Made by a program: the position numbers and the translations under genes. Under the pieces are notes generated by a model. That model was not told the origin of the DNA. It did not search any database and worked only from the letters and a program-made list of their open reading frames with translations. Shown in pieces: positions 1-8,738 of a stretch of DNA of 40,754 nt. Source of the stretch: a virus; the IMG/VR virus record IMGVR_UViG_3300048026_000224, positions 1-40,754 of that record. The stretch is one strand, 5' to 3'. How positions within the stretch are numbered: the stretch's first letter is position 1; each line of letters opens with the position of its first letter.

Positions 1-62
1 ACTGTTCCAAAGGAATCATTGGGTTTGTTTGCGCGGTGTCCGCGTACTTTTTGTTTTGCCAT
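1..62 (-). CDS. Partial gene at left edge, basic N-terminus
   Basis: An ATG on the minus strand at 62 follows a clear ribosome binding site (GAGG, 7 bases upstream) and opens a frame that runs off the window. The visible residues begin MAKQKVRGHR and continue with Asn, Lys and Pro, so the N-terminus is basic. It is the next gene downstream of the SleB-containing virion protein in the leftward operon, so a structural protein is likely, but 20 residues are too few to assign one. The 91 bases between it and the upstream gene hold no clear terminator. Confidence 0.6.
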   Translation of the reverse strand, partial: MAKQKVRGHRANKPNDSFGT

Positions 63-153
63 TGTTTTACCTCATGTTGCGGGGCCACATGGCTGTGGGT
101 AGCCGCTCCGGTTGTGTCAGGGCCGCGTTAGTGCGGGTAGCTGACGGATCTTT

Positions 154-2391
154 TTACGGAAGTTCTGGTGCTGCGAACGTGCGGTAAAACTCATGTCCGC
201 CCAGTTCCGTAGAAAATTCTAAATCTTTTGATTCACGCATCCACTGACTAGGAGCATCTTTGCGTGTGTAAAATACTGTGTTTGCCGGAAGACGACTTGC
301 GCCTTCAGTCTCAGGGTCGAGTACGTTCTGCGCTGCAGCGTACGCTTTTGCCAATCCTTTGTCGGCAAGACCTTTCTTAACTTCCTTTGCTCGTGCGTAC
401 AGAGTTGAAGGCTCTAGTCCAGAGAAGTGAAAGGCACCTTTGCGAGTTTGCTTCAAGAGCGCATCATCTAGGGTTTTGATATCTTTAAAGTCGTAGTAGT
501 CAGAACCGATCCGGTTTTTAACTACTTCACCAATTGCTTCCATGCTTTCTACAGGGTCTGTTGTAGACTGTGTTTCAGTCAAGAACAGTACGGTTAGCTT
601 GTCTTCGGGGGAAAGACCTTTAATAAAGCTTTTGATCTGTGTACGCTGGGGTTTCTTGGCTGCAAGCTTAGATAGCTTTGCTTTCAACTCATCGGATACA
701 GGCATATACTCCTGCATATCAACGTCGTCACCTACGTCACCGCGCTCCATACCTTGATCAGCCAAGAATCCGCCGCCCTGTGCTGCGCCGACCTTTTCGC
801 CGTACTTGGCTTGACGACGCTTGACTTCGGGTTTTCCTTCGTCGTTAATTTTGTCTAAGAAACTCTTGCCGTGCTTCTTTTCAATAGCTGCTACAACTTC
901 GGGTTCGATTAGGCGTTCACCGTCTGAGAGGGCAACGTCTACCATGTTTGCCTTACCACCCTTTTTCATTTTGGTACGCTTGGTTGCTTCGCCTACAACC
1001 TTATCTAGCATCTTTTTGTTTGCTTCATTGGCTGGTTGATTGACTACAAACGAACCGGCCTTGACTGAGGTGTAACGATTGTCTGCGATGGACATGTCGT
1101 CGGATACCGAATTTGGGTCTTTGTTGACGAAACCTTCGGTAACAGCCATGCCACCGCTTTGCATACCGATGCGTCCACCCGTCGCCCAATCTGTTCCACC
1201 ACCGGGGTCTTCACTATCAGGACCTCCTTCGGGGCCATCGTCGTCGTCGTTGCCGTGATGACCGTCGTGGCTGCCGGGATTAGCGTCGGGGTCTGGGCCA
1301 TAAGCACTATCGGGAACGCCACCTGTAGTAACGTCACCCGAATCAAATCCTGCCGGTGTGTCCCCTGTTCCAGTAACACCGGAACCAAATCCCGGATCGC
1401 TATCAGGATCAGGCCCATACCCAAAGTTTCCACCTCCCGGTTGACCACCAATTGAAGGCGAAGGTAGGCCCGATATAAATCCGGGCGGCGGATTACTGGA
1501 CATAACAGGAGTATCTATGGTTATATACCCGCCGGGTGTATCTATAGATATAGAATTTGTTACAGCAGTGTTTACGTTTGCAAAATCTGGCCCTAAAGGA
1601 TTCGCAACTGTACTTGTAACAACACCAGTAAAGTTCGAACCCATGTCGGCACCAAGCGGGTCACCAAACGTCATATCATTATATGTTCCAGTAATATCTG
1701 GGATAGCTTGGCCTTGTGCAATTTCTGCTGCGTGTGCTTCTAGTGCTGCCTGAACGTTTTGTTCGTGCTGTGCTTGTGTGATTCCAACGGGTGCTGCACC
1801 GTACATGCCGGATTGAACAGATCCAAAACCTAGCGGACCCGGAGATATACCTACAATTGAATTGTTTAACAATCCGACGCTATAGCCCTTTTTACCAGCA
1901 ATTGCTTGTTCTTGGATGTTTTCTAAATTGGCTTGGCTTGCTTTTGCTGCTAGAGACATCAAACCCATCATAGGCAGACCCATAAACATACTAAAGGCTT
2001 TTGGTACTCCTGTAGCTCTTTCCGTTTGAGTCAGGGGGTTAATCGCAGTCGGAAAACCCATGTAATCTACAATTTTTGATTCGATGTATCCTGCAATTGT
2101 ATCTGGAAAATCCTTATTAGGTCGAGGATCGGGTACTCCTACACCCTGTAACACTTGGCTTAACATATCGTTATCCGATCTGCCGTTATCATCTTCTTGT
2201 GCAGAAGAACTAGATTGTGAACCGCCACTACCACTGCCTATGCTAAACTGTAAAAACGAACGGTTTACATCGTCGTCTGCTAAAGGATTAGGAACAACAG
2301 GACGATTGCTGGCACCCGCAGTGCTATATCCAGCGAAAGCACGGTTTTTTATGTTTTCAATGTAGTTGTCTGCAATCGGGCTTGTAGCCAT
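154..2391 (-). CDS. Virion protein with C-terminal SleB-type cell wall hydrolase
   Basis: The last 130 or so residues match the SleB hydrolase family: LFLTETQSTTDP carries the likely catalytic Glu, then GEVVKNRIG, then GAFHFSG, and the closing FYTRKDAPSQW and GGHEFYRTF, which mirror the HF..W and GNHxFYR blocks of that family. Such enzymes cut peptidoglycan. The first 400 residues are low in complexity (Gly, Pro, Asp and Ser rich). A middle part around residues 480-530 has VDVALSDGERLIEP, a style of motif I recall in marine phage structural proteins. The ATG follows AAGGATATC and directly abuts the preceding stop. Its place just after the portal suggests a virion-borne lysin used at entry rather than the release endolysin, though it could serve both roles. 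Confidence 0.7.
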   Translation of the reverse strand: MATSPIADNYIENIKNRAFAGYSTAGASNRPVVPNPLADDDVNRSFLQFSIGSGSGGSQSSSSAQEDDNGRSDNDMLSQVLQGVGVPDPRPNKDFPDTIAGYIESKIVDYMGFPTAINPLTQTERATGVPKAFSMFMGLPMMGLMSLAAKASQANLENIQEQAIAGKKGYSVGLLNNSIVGISPGPLGFGSVQSGMYGAAPVGITQAQHEQNVQAALEAHAAEIAQGQAIPDITGTYNDMTFGDPLGADMGSNFTGVVTSTVANPLGPDFANVNTAVTNSISIDTPGGYITIDTPVMSSNPPPGFISGLPSPSIGGQPGGGNFGYGPDPDSDPGFGSGVTGTGDTPAGFDSGDVTTGGVPDSAYGPDPDANPGSHDGHHGNDDDDGPEGGPDSEDPGGGTDWATGGRIGMQSGGMAVTEGFVNKDPNSVSDDMSIADNRYTSVKAGSFVVNQPANEANKKMLDKVVGEATKRTKMKKGGKANMVDVALSDGERLIEPEVVAAIEKKHGKSFLDKINDEGKPEVKRRQAKYGEKVGAAQGGGFLADQGMERGDVGDDVDMQEYMPVSDELKAKLSKLAAKKPQRTQIKSFIKGLSPEDKLTVLFLTETQSTTDPVESMEAIGEVVKNRIGSDYYDFKDIKTLDDALLKQTRKGAFHFSGLEPSTLYARAKEVKKGLADKGLAKAYAAAQNVLDPETEGASRLPANTVFYTRKDAPSQWMRESKDLEFSTELGGHEFYRTFAAPELP

Positions 2392-2622
2392 TTAGATATC
2401 CTTTGCTTTTACAGCAGCTTCATAGTCGCTTCTTAAACCTTTAAGCATTTCCAGTGAAGTTATCTTCCCCTGCAAGCGGAACACTTCCAGTTCCGATCTG
2501 GCCCCCACCAACGCCCGAAGCGTCATCTGGATTTGCTCCTGCAGGTACGTCTCCAGACTGTCCCATGCTTCCTTGTTGGTCACTAGGCTGCTGACCTTCC
2601 GGGCCTGTTCCTTGTTGAGCAT
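2392..2622 (-). CDS. Small helical protein overlapping the portal gene
   Basis: This 76-residue protein is rich in charged residues and Leu with heptad-like spacing (EAWDSLETYLQEQIQ, then SELEVFRLQGKITSLEMLKG), so it is probably an all-helical or coiled-coil protein. It starts with ATG after a GGATTG site. Its first 182 bases lie inside the 3' end of the portal gene in another frame, and its stop touches the start of the next gene. The portal tail read there is a Gly/Gln/Pro/Ser-rich stretch, while this frame looks like a normal folded protein. Function is unknown; a small connector or scaffold-like part of the head is a guess from position only. Confidence 0.6.
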   Translation of the reverse strand: MLNKEQARKVSSLVTNKEAWDSLETYLQEQIQMTLRALVGARSELEVFRLQGKITSLEMLKGLRSDYEAAVKAKDI

Positions 2623-4549
2623 TCTGTGCCAATCCTTTCAACATCTCTGCAAAAATTTGCGCTTCATTTACGTCGTTTACCAAGCTATCAGGGTCGATGT
2701 CTTGAGCGATAGCTAGTTCACGCATAAGGTTAGGTATCTTAATAAACGGTGCAAGCATCGGGTTAGATACCGTCTGTAGCAAGGTTGTAAGTCTCTGGCT
2801 GCGGACTTCTTTCTGCATGACTGCAGCTACGCCGCGAGGTTTGATTTCCAAGTCACCTTCGATATCAGGGGCATCTTCGTTGAACTGCATGTTCCACTGG
2901 AAATATGATTCTCCCAAAGGTTTTAACAGTGCGTCGTCGATGTTCTTGATTACCGTCTTGAGCGACAAGCTTGCACCACCAAGAAGCATGGATAGCCCAG
3001 ATGCGGTTCGACCTGTTCCGGCTACACCAGTTTGACCGTGCATGATTGACGGAAGACCCGTTTCTTCGTCTGCAAGCTGACGGCTAATCTGATACATCTG
3101 AATGTTTTCAGGTGCCGTGTTCGGAAACTTGAGGCCGTTGATTGCTGTTCCCGTAACACCGGACTGACGACGGAAGATTTTGCCGGGAAAAATGTCCATG
3201 TTCTGACCGGGAACCAAGCTTGCTTCATCTACGTCAAATACTAGGTTGCCAGCAAGAGCTAGGTTGTCGATTGCCATCCGAACGTGACCATTCATTAGCA
3301 TCTGTGCATCTTCCATGTTTTCCGCTACGCCAACACCCCACATTTGATACGGGTTAATTTCGTACGGAAAAACCTGATATGGAATACGTGCAGGCGTAAA
3401 CGGATTTAAAACACAGCGAATTACTTCGTTACCGCAAACCCACACGTTTACCTGCACCTGATCTATTGGACCCATTGTCTGAGGCACATCTAGGCCAGCC
3501 CGATTTGCAAACTCCGCATCTAAAACGCCCCAGTATTCAAAAACCTCAAATCTAGTTTCGTTGTAGTATGCTTCAGTTTCATCTTCACGAATAGTGTCTT
3601 CGAAATACTTGTCCGTGTAGTTAGAGCCTTTTGCAATTACATCTTCAATCTTGTCCTTAAAAAAGTAAGGACTGTTGATTAGATTACGAAGCTGTTGCTT
3701 GTTCATCCGATGACGTTGAATTACGTATTCGCAATCATCGATGCTAGTTGCAGACGGATCAGGATAAAAATCCCACGCAGATACGTTTTCAATTCGAGGA
3801 ACAGTCTTTTCGTAGGGAGCGTATATACGCCCTTCCGGTGTAGTTTCCCATTTGTGAACACGCTTGTAAAAATTAAACGGTCCTTTAATAATCCCCGTAC
3901 CTAGCAAGGCTGCTTCAAATATACTACTGCGAAACTCATTCACAGCACTCGTATCTAGTAACTGATCGTGAATAACCTTTTCCATCTTTAAGGCAGCACG
4001 TTGAGCAGGAGAAATCTGCGGTTCTCCCATGAGTGCTGGTCCCGGACGGAGCGAAGCATTTTCGTATCTATCCTTAGTGCCACCCAAGTAATCCATAGAC
4101 GGACTTGCTGCCATAGCACCCGGCTCTAAGTTTCGACCGTCTCCCGGAAAACCGTAAGGGTCTTCCTGTTGAATAATGTCGTCTAAGGGGGTTTCCAAGT
4201 GAGCAAACTCCGCAATTCCTTCTGGAACCGGAGTAGACTCAACAACTAATGGAAACTTCTTATTAGCAAAAAGAATATCAATGATCTGTCCGTACGCAGC
4301 AAGAACCTTCGTTTTGGTTATCTTGATAAATACCTTAGATTTTTCAGATTCGCGATACTGTGTTGTTGAATCGTAAATACCGCGAAAATTCTTGTACGCC
4401 CTCAACCAACGCTGTTCATAGGCATAGCGTCCGTTTTCAGCGTCTTCAAACTTTTTGTTGATAAGCCCTACAAGTCCCGGAAGCTGATCTTCAACGTCGT
4501 GCAACGTTACTTGCGTGTCATCAGGTGGCTGGAGAAAATTTTCAGACAT
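2441..4549 (-). CDS. Portal (head-to-tail connector) protein
   Basis: A 702-residue protein, the size range of podovirus portals that form the dodecameric ring through which DNA is packaged and ejected. The N-terminus (RWLRAYKNFRGIYD, then KVFIKITKTKVLAAYGQ) and middle (RIENVSAWDFYPDP, then WDVLDAEF-like WGVLDAEF and QVFPYEINPYQMWGVG) are typical of portals that I recognise in marine podoviruses. The C-terminal 60 or so residues are Gly/Gln/Pro/Ser-rich and overlap the next gene in another frame. It starts with ATG; the upstream gene ends 6 bases before. It sits downstream of the terminase in the leftward packaging operon, as expected. Confidence 0.85.
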   Translation of the reverse strand: MSENFLQPPDDTQVTLHDVEDQLPGLVGLINKKFEDAENGRYAYEQRWLRAYKNFRGIYDSTTQYRESEKSKVFIKITKTKVLAAYGQIIDILFANKKFPLVVESTPVPEGIAEFAHLETPLDDIIQQEDPYGFPGDGRNLEPGAMAASPSMDYLGGTKDRYENASLRPGPALMGEPQISPAQRAALKMEKVIHDQLLDTSAVNEFRSSIFEAALLGTGIIKGPFNFYKRVHKWETTPEGRIYAPYEKTVPRIENVSAWDFYPDPSATSIDDCEYVIQRHRMNKQQLRNLINSPYFFKDKIEDVIAKGSNYTDKYFEDTIREDETEAYYNETRFEVFEYWGVLDAEFANRAGLDVPQTMGPIDQVQVNVWVCGNEVIRCVLNPFTPARIPYQVFPYEINPYQMWGVGVAENMEDAQMLMNGHVRMAIDNLALAGNLVFDVDEASLVPGQNMDIFPGKIFRRQSGVTGTAINGLKFPNTAPENIQMYQISRQLADEETGLPSIMHGQTGVAGTGRTASGLSMLLGGASLSLKTVIKNIDDALLKPLGESYFQWNMQFNEDAPDIEGDLEIKPRGVAAVMQKEVRSQRLTTLLQTVSNPMLAPFIKIPNLMRELAIAQDIDPDSLVNDVNEAQIFAEMLKGLAQNAQQGTGPEGQQPSDQQGSMGQSGDVPAGANPDDASGVGGGQIGTGSVPLAGEDNFTGNA

Positions 4550-4555
4550 TTGATT

Positions 4556-4765
4556 TTAGTAGTCGCGCTCTTCAGCCATTTTCATAACTGATGGGTCAAC
4601 GGCTTTCTTGGTCATCTTCTTTGGCATGTCTTCGGTGAGTACACCTTGCTTTGCCATTGTGTCAAACTCAAGACCTTCCCGATATAGTTTATTGCATCCG
4701 CCCATATCATCAACGCTAGTTTTGTCGCTGTTCATAATATAAGATGCACCCATATTCATGTTCAT
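4556..4765 (-). CDS. Small hypothetical protein between recombinase-like gene and portal
   Basis: A 69-residue protein starting MNMNMGASYIMNS with an excellent ribosome binding site (GGGAG, 7 bases before ATG). It is Met- and Lys-rich with a short helical basic segment (MPKKMTKKAVDPSVMKM). No family recognised. It is placed 15 bases after the recombinase-like gene and 6 bases before the portal gene, so it is co-transcribed with them and is probably a virion or assembly factor. Confidence 0.6.
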   Translation of the reverse strand: MNMNMGASYIMNSDKTSVDDMGGCNKLYREGLEFDTMAKQGVLTEDMPKKMTKKAVDPSVMKMAEERDY

Positions 4766-4780
4766 GGTTAGTCTCCCAAT

Positions 4781-6775
4781 TTATGGTGTGTAAGAAATGA
4801 AGCCGGTTGCTTCTTTGCCTTCGCGAGCGGCTCCTCTCGCTTGGCGTAATCTTTCTGGGTTAGAAAGAAAAGAGGTAGGTACGTTTTGTACGGCATCTGG
4901 TACACGTACTGGTTCTGTAATCTGTGGTTGTGCGGCAGGAGCAGCAGCGGGGGCCTGATTGAATAGCTCTGGTTGATCTGCCATCACTCGTTCGATAGGA
5001 CGGGCCGATCCGGGATCAGCTACAGGAGAAGCCATCGATCTCCCGACTTCTATAACGTCACTAGGAGAAACCGGAAGAAACTCTGTGGCTCCTGCTGCAA
5101 CTCCTAATGGGCCAGCTACAGAACTAGGAAGTCCCAATGCTTCTGCTTGCTGTGTAAATGCGCTACGAGTCATTTCTGAAGCAATAGCAGAACCGACGTA
5201 AGGAATTGCAGCAATACCCTTCTTAACGGGTCCGGGTAGCTTCTTATAGGTGTTTTTTATGAATTCGAGAGTGCTTTGATGATTCTTAACTCTATCGGCT
5301 TCTTGCTGTGCAGCTTTACCTGCCGCTACTTCCGCCGTTGCCTCTTTTATCTTCAGGTTAGCTTCTGCGACGGCGGTTGCATTTTCTCCGCGCTTGATAG
5401 TCAAGTCGTCTGCACGATAGCCTGTTTCTTGTGCAGTTAGTCTAGATTGCTCTGTTGCCTCTGCAGTCTTTGCTGCACGAAGCTGTTCCCCTTGTGCAAT
5501 TTCTTCTGGAGTAGCAGTAGTCGGTTGAACCGGTGCTTGCGACGGAGTTGCCATCGCATCGACTTCAGGGTACTGTGCGTTGAACTCTGGTGCTAAGTCT
5601 AAGCGAAGTGCTTCGCCTAATCCTTTCGCATCTGTGGCACCGACGGCATCTGCCATCATCTTTTCGTAGGCTACTAGGATTTCACCACGTTGTTGTAAAC
5701 CACTGATATCTTCTACATCAGTATAGTATCCTGTCATAACTTTGTCAAGTAAACTTTCACCAGAGCCTTTGTGACTGATGATTTCACTCGCAAGGTCAGG
5801 ACGACCAAGTTGATTGGCAATAGCAGAAGCAGTGATACGGCGAAGAGCAGTATAACCGGATGGCTTAACTAAAAGCTTATCTAGAACATTTTGCGGAATT
5901 TTTGTAAAGACGTGCTTTTCTAAAGCTGCGCTAATCTTTCCTGTAGTCATACCCGGAAAGAGTTCGCCCGTTGCCCCTGCTGCATCGTAGCGACGGTTTA
6001 GGATTTCACGAAGAACCGGTCCCGGCGGCTTGTCTGGGCCTTTTGCCTTACGACCACCGCCAGTAGCTACTTCAGGGTCACGAGCAACGCCAGCTTCCCT
6101 GTCATAAAATGGACGAACAGGTTTAGAGCGAATGGCAAGCGCACGAGACGTACGCATTCCCGAAAGGTCTTCTCCGCGATACCCTAGCAAAGCTGCCATA
6201 ACAGCGTCTCGCGTAACAGGATCAGGGATGTCACCAATGCCCTGTAAGACCGATTGGAGGACTTCAGCAGGTATAGCACCCTTTGCAAGCTTACGGGTGC
6301 CCTTAGAGGCTCCTGTGCGGGATAGCTTCAATTCTAATACGTTATCTGCCGCTACTTTAAACGGGCGGACGATATTTTTACGAACATCTTCACTAATATT
6401 GCCTAAAGGGGTCTTAGATGCCGCTTCAAACTCCGCAAACGACGAGCCTAAGTCAACACCGTTCTTTTGAAGCTTGGCAATGTTGTTGCTGATGCCTGTT
6501 GTGTTACGAGCAGGACCTACGACTTCACGTGAAAACGTTTTTTCAAACTTGCTGTAGAAATCTTTTGTCTCATCTAACTCTGCAAGGATAGGTTCGTCTG
6601 GTACACCGTCGTTGTACATCTTTGCAATGAACGAATCGGCAACAGTATGGCTTCCTGAATCGATACGAGCACGTACTTCTTCTAACGATGGAATTTCACC
6701 GTCGGAAAACAAAGTCCGCTGCAAATTCATAAAGGAATCTACAACGGTTTTTTCTTGCTTGGTTAGTTCAGCCAT
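4781..6775 (-). CDS. Large protein with tyrosine-recombinase-like domain
   Basis: A 664-residue protein. Residues about 185-352 read like the catalytic domain of tyrosine recombinases: AALLGYRGEDLSGMR (Arg200 as the first catalytic Arg), GELFPGMTTGKISAAL (the LFP block), YTALRRITASAIAN (Arg312; the usual His of HxxR is Thr309), ISHKGSG (His335) and GYY (Tyr350/351). Spacing from Arg312 to His335 is 23, as in XerD; Arg200 to Arg312 is 112. Candidate lysines lie at 218, 243 and 245. After residue 410 comes an Ala/Gln/Glu-rich helical stretch, then a short hydrophobic segment (GIAAIPYVGSAIASEM). ATG 6775 follows the terminase stop by 3 bases. It is odd to find such a domain between terminase and portal. 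It may be an active integrase, a DNA-ejection protein derived from one, or a decayed enzyme; Thr for His argues for altered chemistry. Confidence 0.6.
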   Translation of the reverse strand: MAELTKQEKTVVDSFMNLQRTLFSDGEIPSLEEVRARIDSGSHTVADSFIAKMYNDGVPDEPILAELDETKDFYSKFEKTFSREVVGPARNTTGISNNIAKLQKNGVDLGSSFAEFEAASKTPLGNISEDVRKNIVRPFKVAADNVLELKLSRTGASKGTRKLAKGAIPAEVLQSVLQGIGDIPDPVTRDAVMAALLGYRGEDLSGMRTSRALAIRSKPVRPFYDREAGVARDPEVATGGGRKAKGPDKPPGPVLREILNRRYDAAGATGELFPGMTTGKISAALEKHVFTKIPQNVLDKLLVKPSGYTALRRITASAIANQLGRPDLASEIISHKGSGESLLDKVMTGYYTDVEDISGLQQRGEILVAYEKMMADAVGATDAKGLGEALRLDLAPEFNAQYPEVDAMATPSQAPVQPTTATPEEIAQGEQLRAAKTAEATEQSRLTAQETGYRADDLTIKRGENATAVAEANLKIKEATAEVAAGKAAQQEADRVKNHQSTLEFIKNTYKKLPGPVKKGIAAIPYVGSAIASEMTRSAFTQQAEALGLPSSVAGPLGVAAGATEFLPVSPSDVIEVGRSMASPVADPGSARPIERVMADQPELFNQAPAAAPAAQPQITEPVRVPDAVQNVPTSFLSNPERLRQARGAAREGKEATGFISYTP

Positions 6776-6778
6776 TGA

Positions 6779-8458
6779 TTAGTATCCAAATACTTCGTCT
6801 TGAACCTTGTAGACGTGGTTCTTGATTGCGCCTAGTTGTTGGTGTATAGATGCGTAGCCACTCATACGTGTCATTACCATGTAACGAAGGGCATCGTAGG
6901 CGTGATCTTCTGCCTTCGTGTCCACGTCTTCGCTGTTAGTTTTTGAAAGGGGAATGCCTGCAAGTTGTTTTACTGTGTGTTGGCACGTAGAAAATATACG
7001 TAAACGGGGTTCCTGAGAGTACGGATCATCCGCAAGTCTCCGATGAACTTCCATCTTTCCTTGAATGCGGTTTCGATCTGAAGGAGTCCAACGAACGCCC
7101 TGTCTCATCATAACTTCCGCAATAGACGGCCCAAAGCCTGTCTTATTCCAGCAGGAAGAATCGAGTACGGTATAGTGAGGTAATGGGTCAAGCTCTTCTG
7201 CTTCTAATATTTTATCGGCTAATTGCTCGGCTGTCAAGTGCTTTGCATACAATTCACGATAAACCCAAATATTATTATCCCAATCAATAGCACCCCAAAG
7301 AACGCACGACGGCGACGCATAGCCGTAGTCGGCGGCACGTATACGGGGCCAGTTTGTTGGAAGTTCATAAGGTTCGACCACATGTCTCGCTCGTGTAAAT
7401 TCAGGGAAGGCCGCTCCCTCTGCCACATCCCAATCCCCTTCGAGAAGTCTCTTCCGTTCGACCTCTGGGAGCGAACGCAACATGGCTTCGTATTGTCCGT
7501 CTGCCATGAGGTGGGGATTATCTGTCAACCGTGCTGGTACAAACTTTCGGAAGAACAGCGGCTGACCTGCCTTTTCGTGACCGGCAGGCCACACAAACGG
7601 CTTCATAGTGTCTATGTCGTATGCGGGGAAGGCGATATTCTCTGTGCGAGAATCGATATACATCTTCTTTACCCACCATCCACCGACACCGCCGGGGTTG
7701 GCTGTACAACGCATATTCAAAGATTTCTGTAGTTCGGGATCGGTAGAGCGTAAGCGGGAACGTAGATAGTCCCAGACGTACGGTGTTGGATATTGGGTTA
7801 TTTCGTCGATACCTATCCAGTTGAACGCCTGTCCTTGAAAACGGGTAACGTCCTTGTCTCTGTCTAGGTAAGTAAACCAAATTGTGGCACCAGAGGGAAA
7901 TACCCAAGTGGATTTTGATTCGCGGAACTTGGCTCCGGGAAACGCCTTTGTATATAGTTGACGTGATTTATCGATTAGTTCTGTTAGTTCGTCGAGGGTA
8001 CGCCGGAGAAGAAGACCCCGATGATTGGGGTTATGGCAATACCGTAGGGGATCAGCAAGTAGAGCGAACGACTTACCACCACCAGCGGCTCCGCCGTAAA
8101 GAACGTCTTGCTCTGACGCTGCAAGAAACTCTTCTTGTGGTCCAGCGTTTGGTTGAAATACAACTTCGGCATCTCCAACAAGATCAGAAACGGGTTCGGG
8201 CAGAACGGCGAGATCTCCCATGTCAATGACGGATGATCCCTTTCCAGTGATTGCTTTTTCGACTTTTCCAATTGTTTTTTCGAGTTCACGTGCGTGGCTT
8301 CTTCGTGCTTCTGCTTGTTTCGTTGTCTTTTCGGCTTTTTTCTTTGCAGTACGCAGTCGCTTTTGCGCTGCGCGACGAGCACGTTCAGCAGTCGAAAGTT
8401 GGTAGGTACGCTTGGGTTTATCAGTCTTTTTCTGCTGATCTATTGGCTTTTCTTCCAC
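6779..8458 (-). CDS. terL: Terminase large subunit
   Basis: The packaging motor ATPase and nuclease. With GTG 8458 as start, the order is: a Lys/Arg-rich helical extension (about residues 10-75), Walker A YGGAAGGGKSF near 121-131, Walker B WIGIDEI near 214-220, the coupling motif MRCTANPGG near 249, and nuclease aspartates in RAADYGYASP (near 377), YTVLDSS (near 433) and DHAYDALRYMV near the C-terminus. GTG 8458 is preferred because GGAAGC lies 7 bases upstream; an in-frame TTG at 8479 with a poor site would add 7 residues. The gene overlaps the end of the upstream 105-residue gene by 38 bases. It works with the small subunit gene two positions upstream. Confidence 0.93.
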   Translation of the reverse strand: MEEKPIDQQKKTDKPKRTYQLSTAERARRAAQKRLRTAKKKAEKTTKQAEARRSHARELEKTIGKVEKAITGKGSSVIDMGDLAVLPEPVSDLVGDAEVVFQPNAGPQEEFLAASEQDVLYGGAAGGGKSFALLADPLRYCHNPNHRGLLLRRTLDELTELIDKSRQLYTKAFPGAKFRESKSTWVFPSGATIWFTYLDRDKDVTRFQGQAFNWIGIDEITQYPTPYVWDYLRSRLRSTDPELQKSLNMRCTANPGGVGGWWVKKMYIDSRTENIAFPAYDIDTMKPFVWPAGHEKAGQPLFFRKFVPARLTDNPHLMADGQYEAMLRSLPEVERKRLLEGDWDVAEGAAFPEFTRARHVVEPYELPTNWPRIRAADYGYASPSCVLWGAIDWDNNIWVYRELYAKHLTAEQLADKILEAEELDPLPHYTVLDSSCWNKTGFGPSIAEVMMRQGVRWTPSDRNRIQGKMEVHRRLADDPYSQEPRLRIFSTCQHTVKQLAGIPLSKTNSEDVDTKAEDHAYDALRYMVMTRMSGYASIHQQLGAIKNHVYKVQDEVFGY

Positions 8459-8738
8459 GATGCTTCCTTGCTTGTCCAATTAAAATGCTCAGTTCTTTAG
8501 AAAACTCTGTCCCTGTCATTCCTTTTGGTACGGGAATAGCGTCGCCACGACGCATAGCTACTTCAATAGCTTCTTTTTCAGATAGTTTACTCAAGCCTTC
8601 TTTTTCACGACGGATGGTCGGAGCAATGTATTCTTTGCCGTCTTGCTCGAAGCTAACGGTACGAACAGTTTCGTTTGCATAGGTTGTCGGTGTAGACGGG
8701 TCCATAGCCCGACGAAGCCATGAAGGACGTTCAGACAT
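8421..8738 (-). CDS. Conserved phage protein between terminase subunits
   Basis: A 105-residue protein. It contains DGKEYIAPTIRREKEG followed by a helix and RRGDAIPVPKGM, then TEFSKELSILIGQARK. I recall small phage proteins with this EYxxPTIR ... GD.IPVP layout near terminase and lysis genes, but no function is known to me. ATG 8738 has GAGG nine bases upstream and overlaps the end of the small terminase gene by 8 bases, and its own end overlaps the large terminase start, so translation of all three is probably coupled. Confidence 0.65.
   Translation of the reverse strand: MSERPSWLRRAMDPSTPTTYANETVRTVSFEQDGKEYIAPTIRREKEGLSKLSEKEAIEVAMRRGDAIPVPKGMTGTEFSKELSILIGQARKHRGRKANRSAEKD

Noticed and set aside
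1044-1451. 135-codon leftward frame within the SleB-containing gene
   Set aside because: It is an out-of-frame reading of a Gly/Pro/Asp-rich low-complexity stretch that stays open by composition.
7223-7732. 169-codon rightward open frame antisense to the terminase gene
   Set aside because: It lies fully opposite conserved terminase motifs, has no ribosome binding site or family likeness, and reflects codon bias on the other strand.
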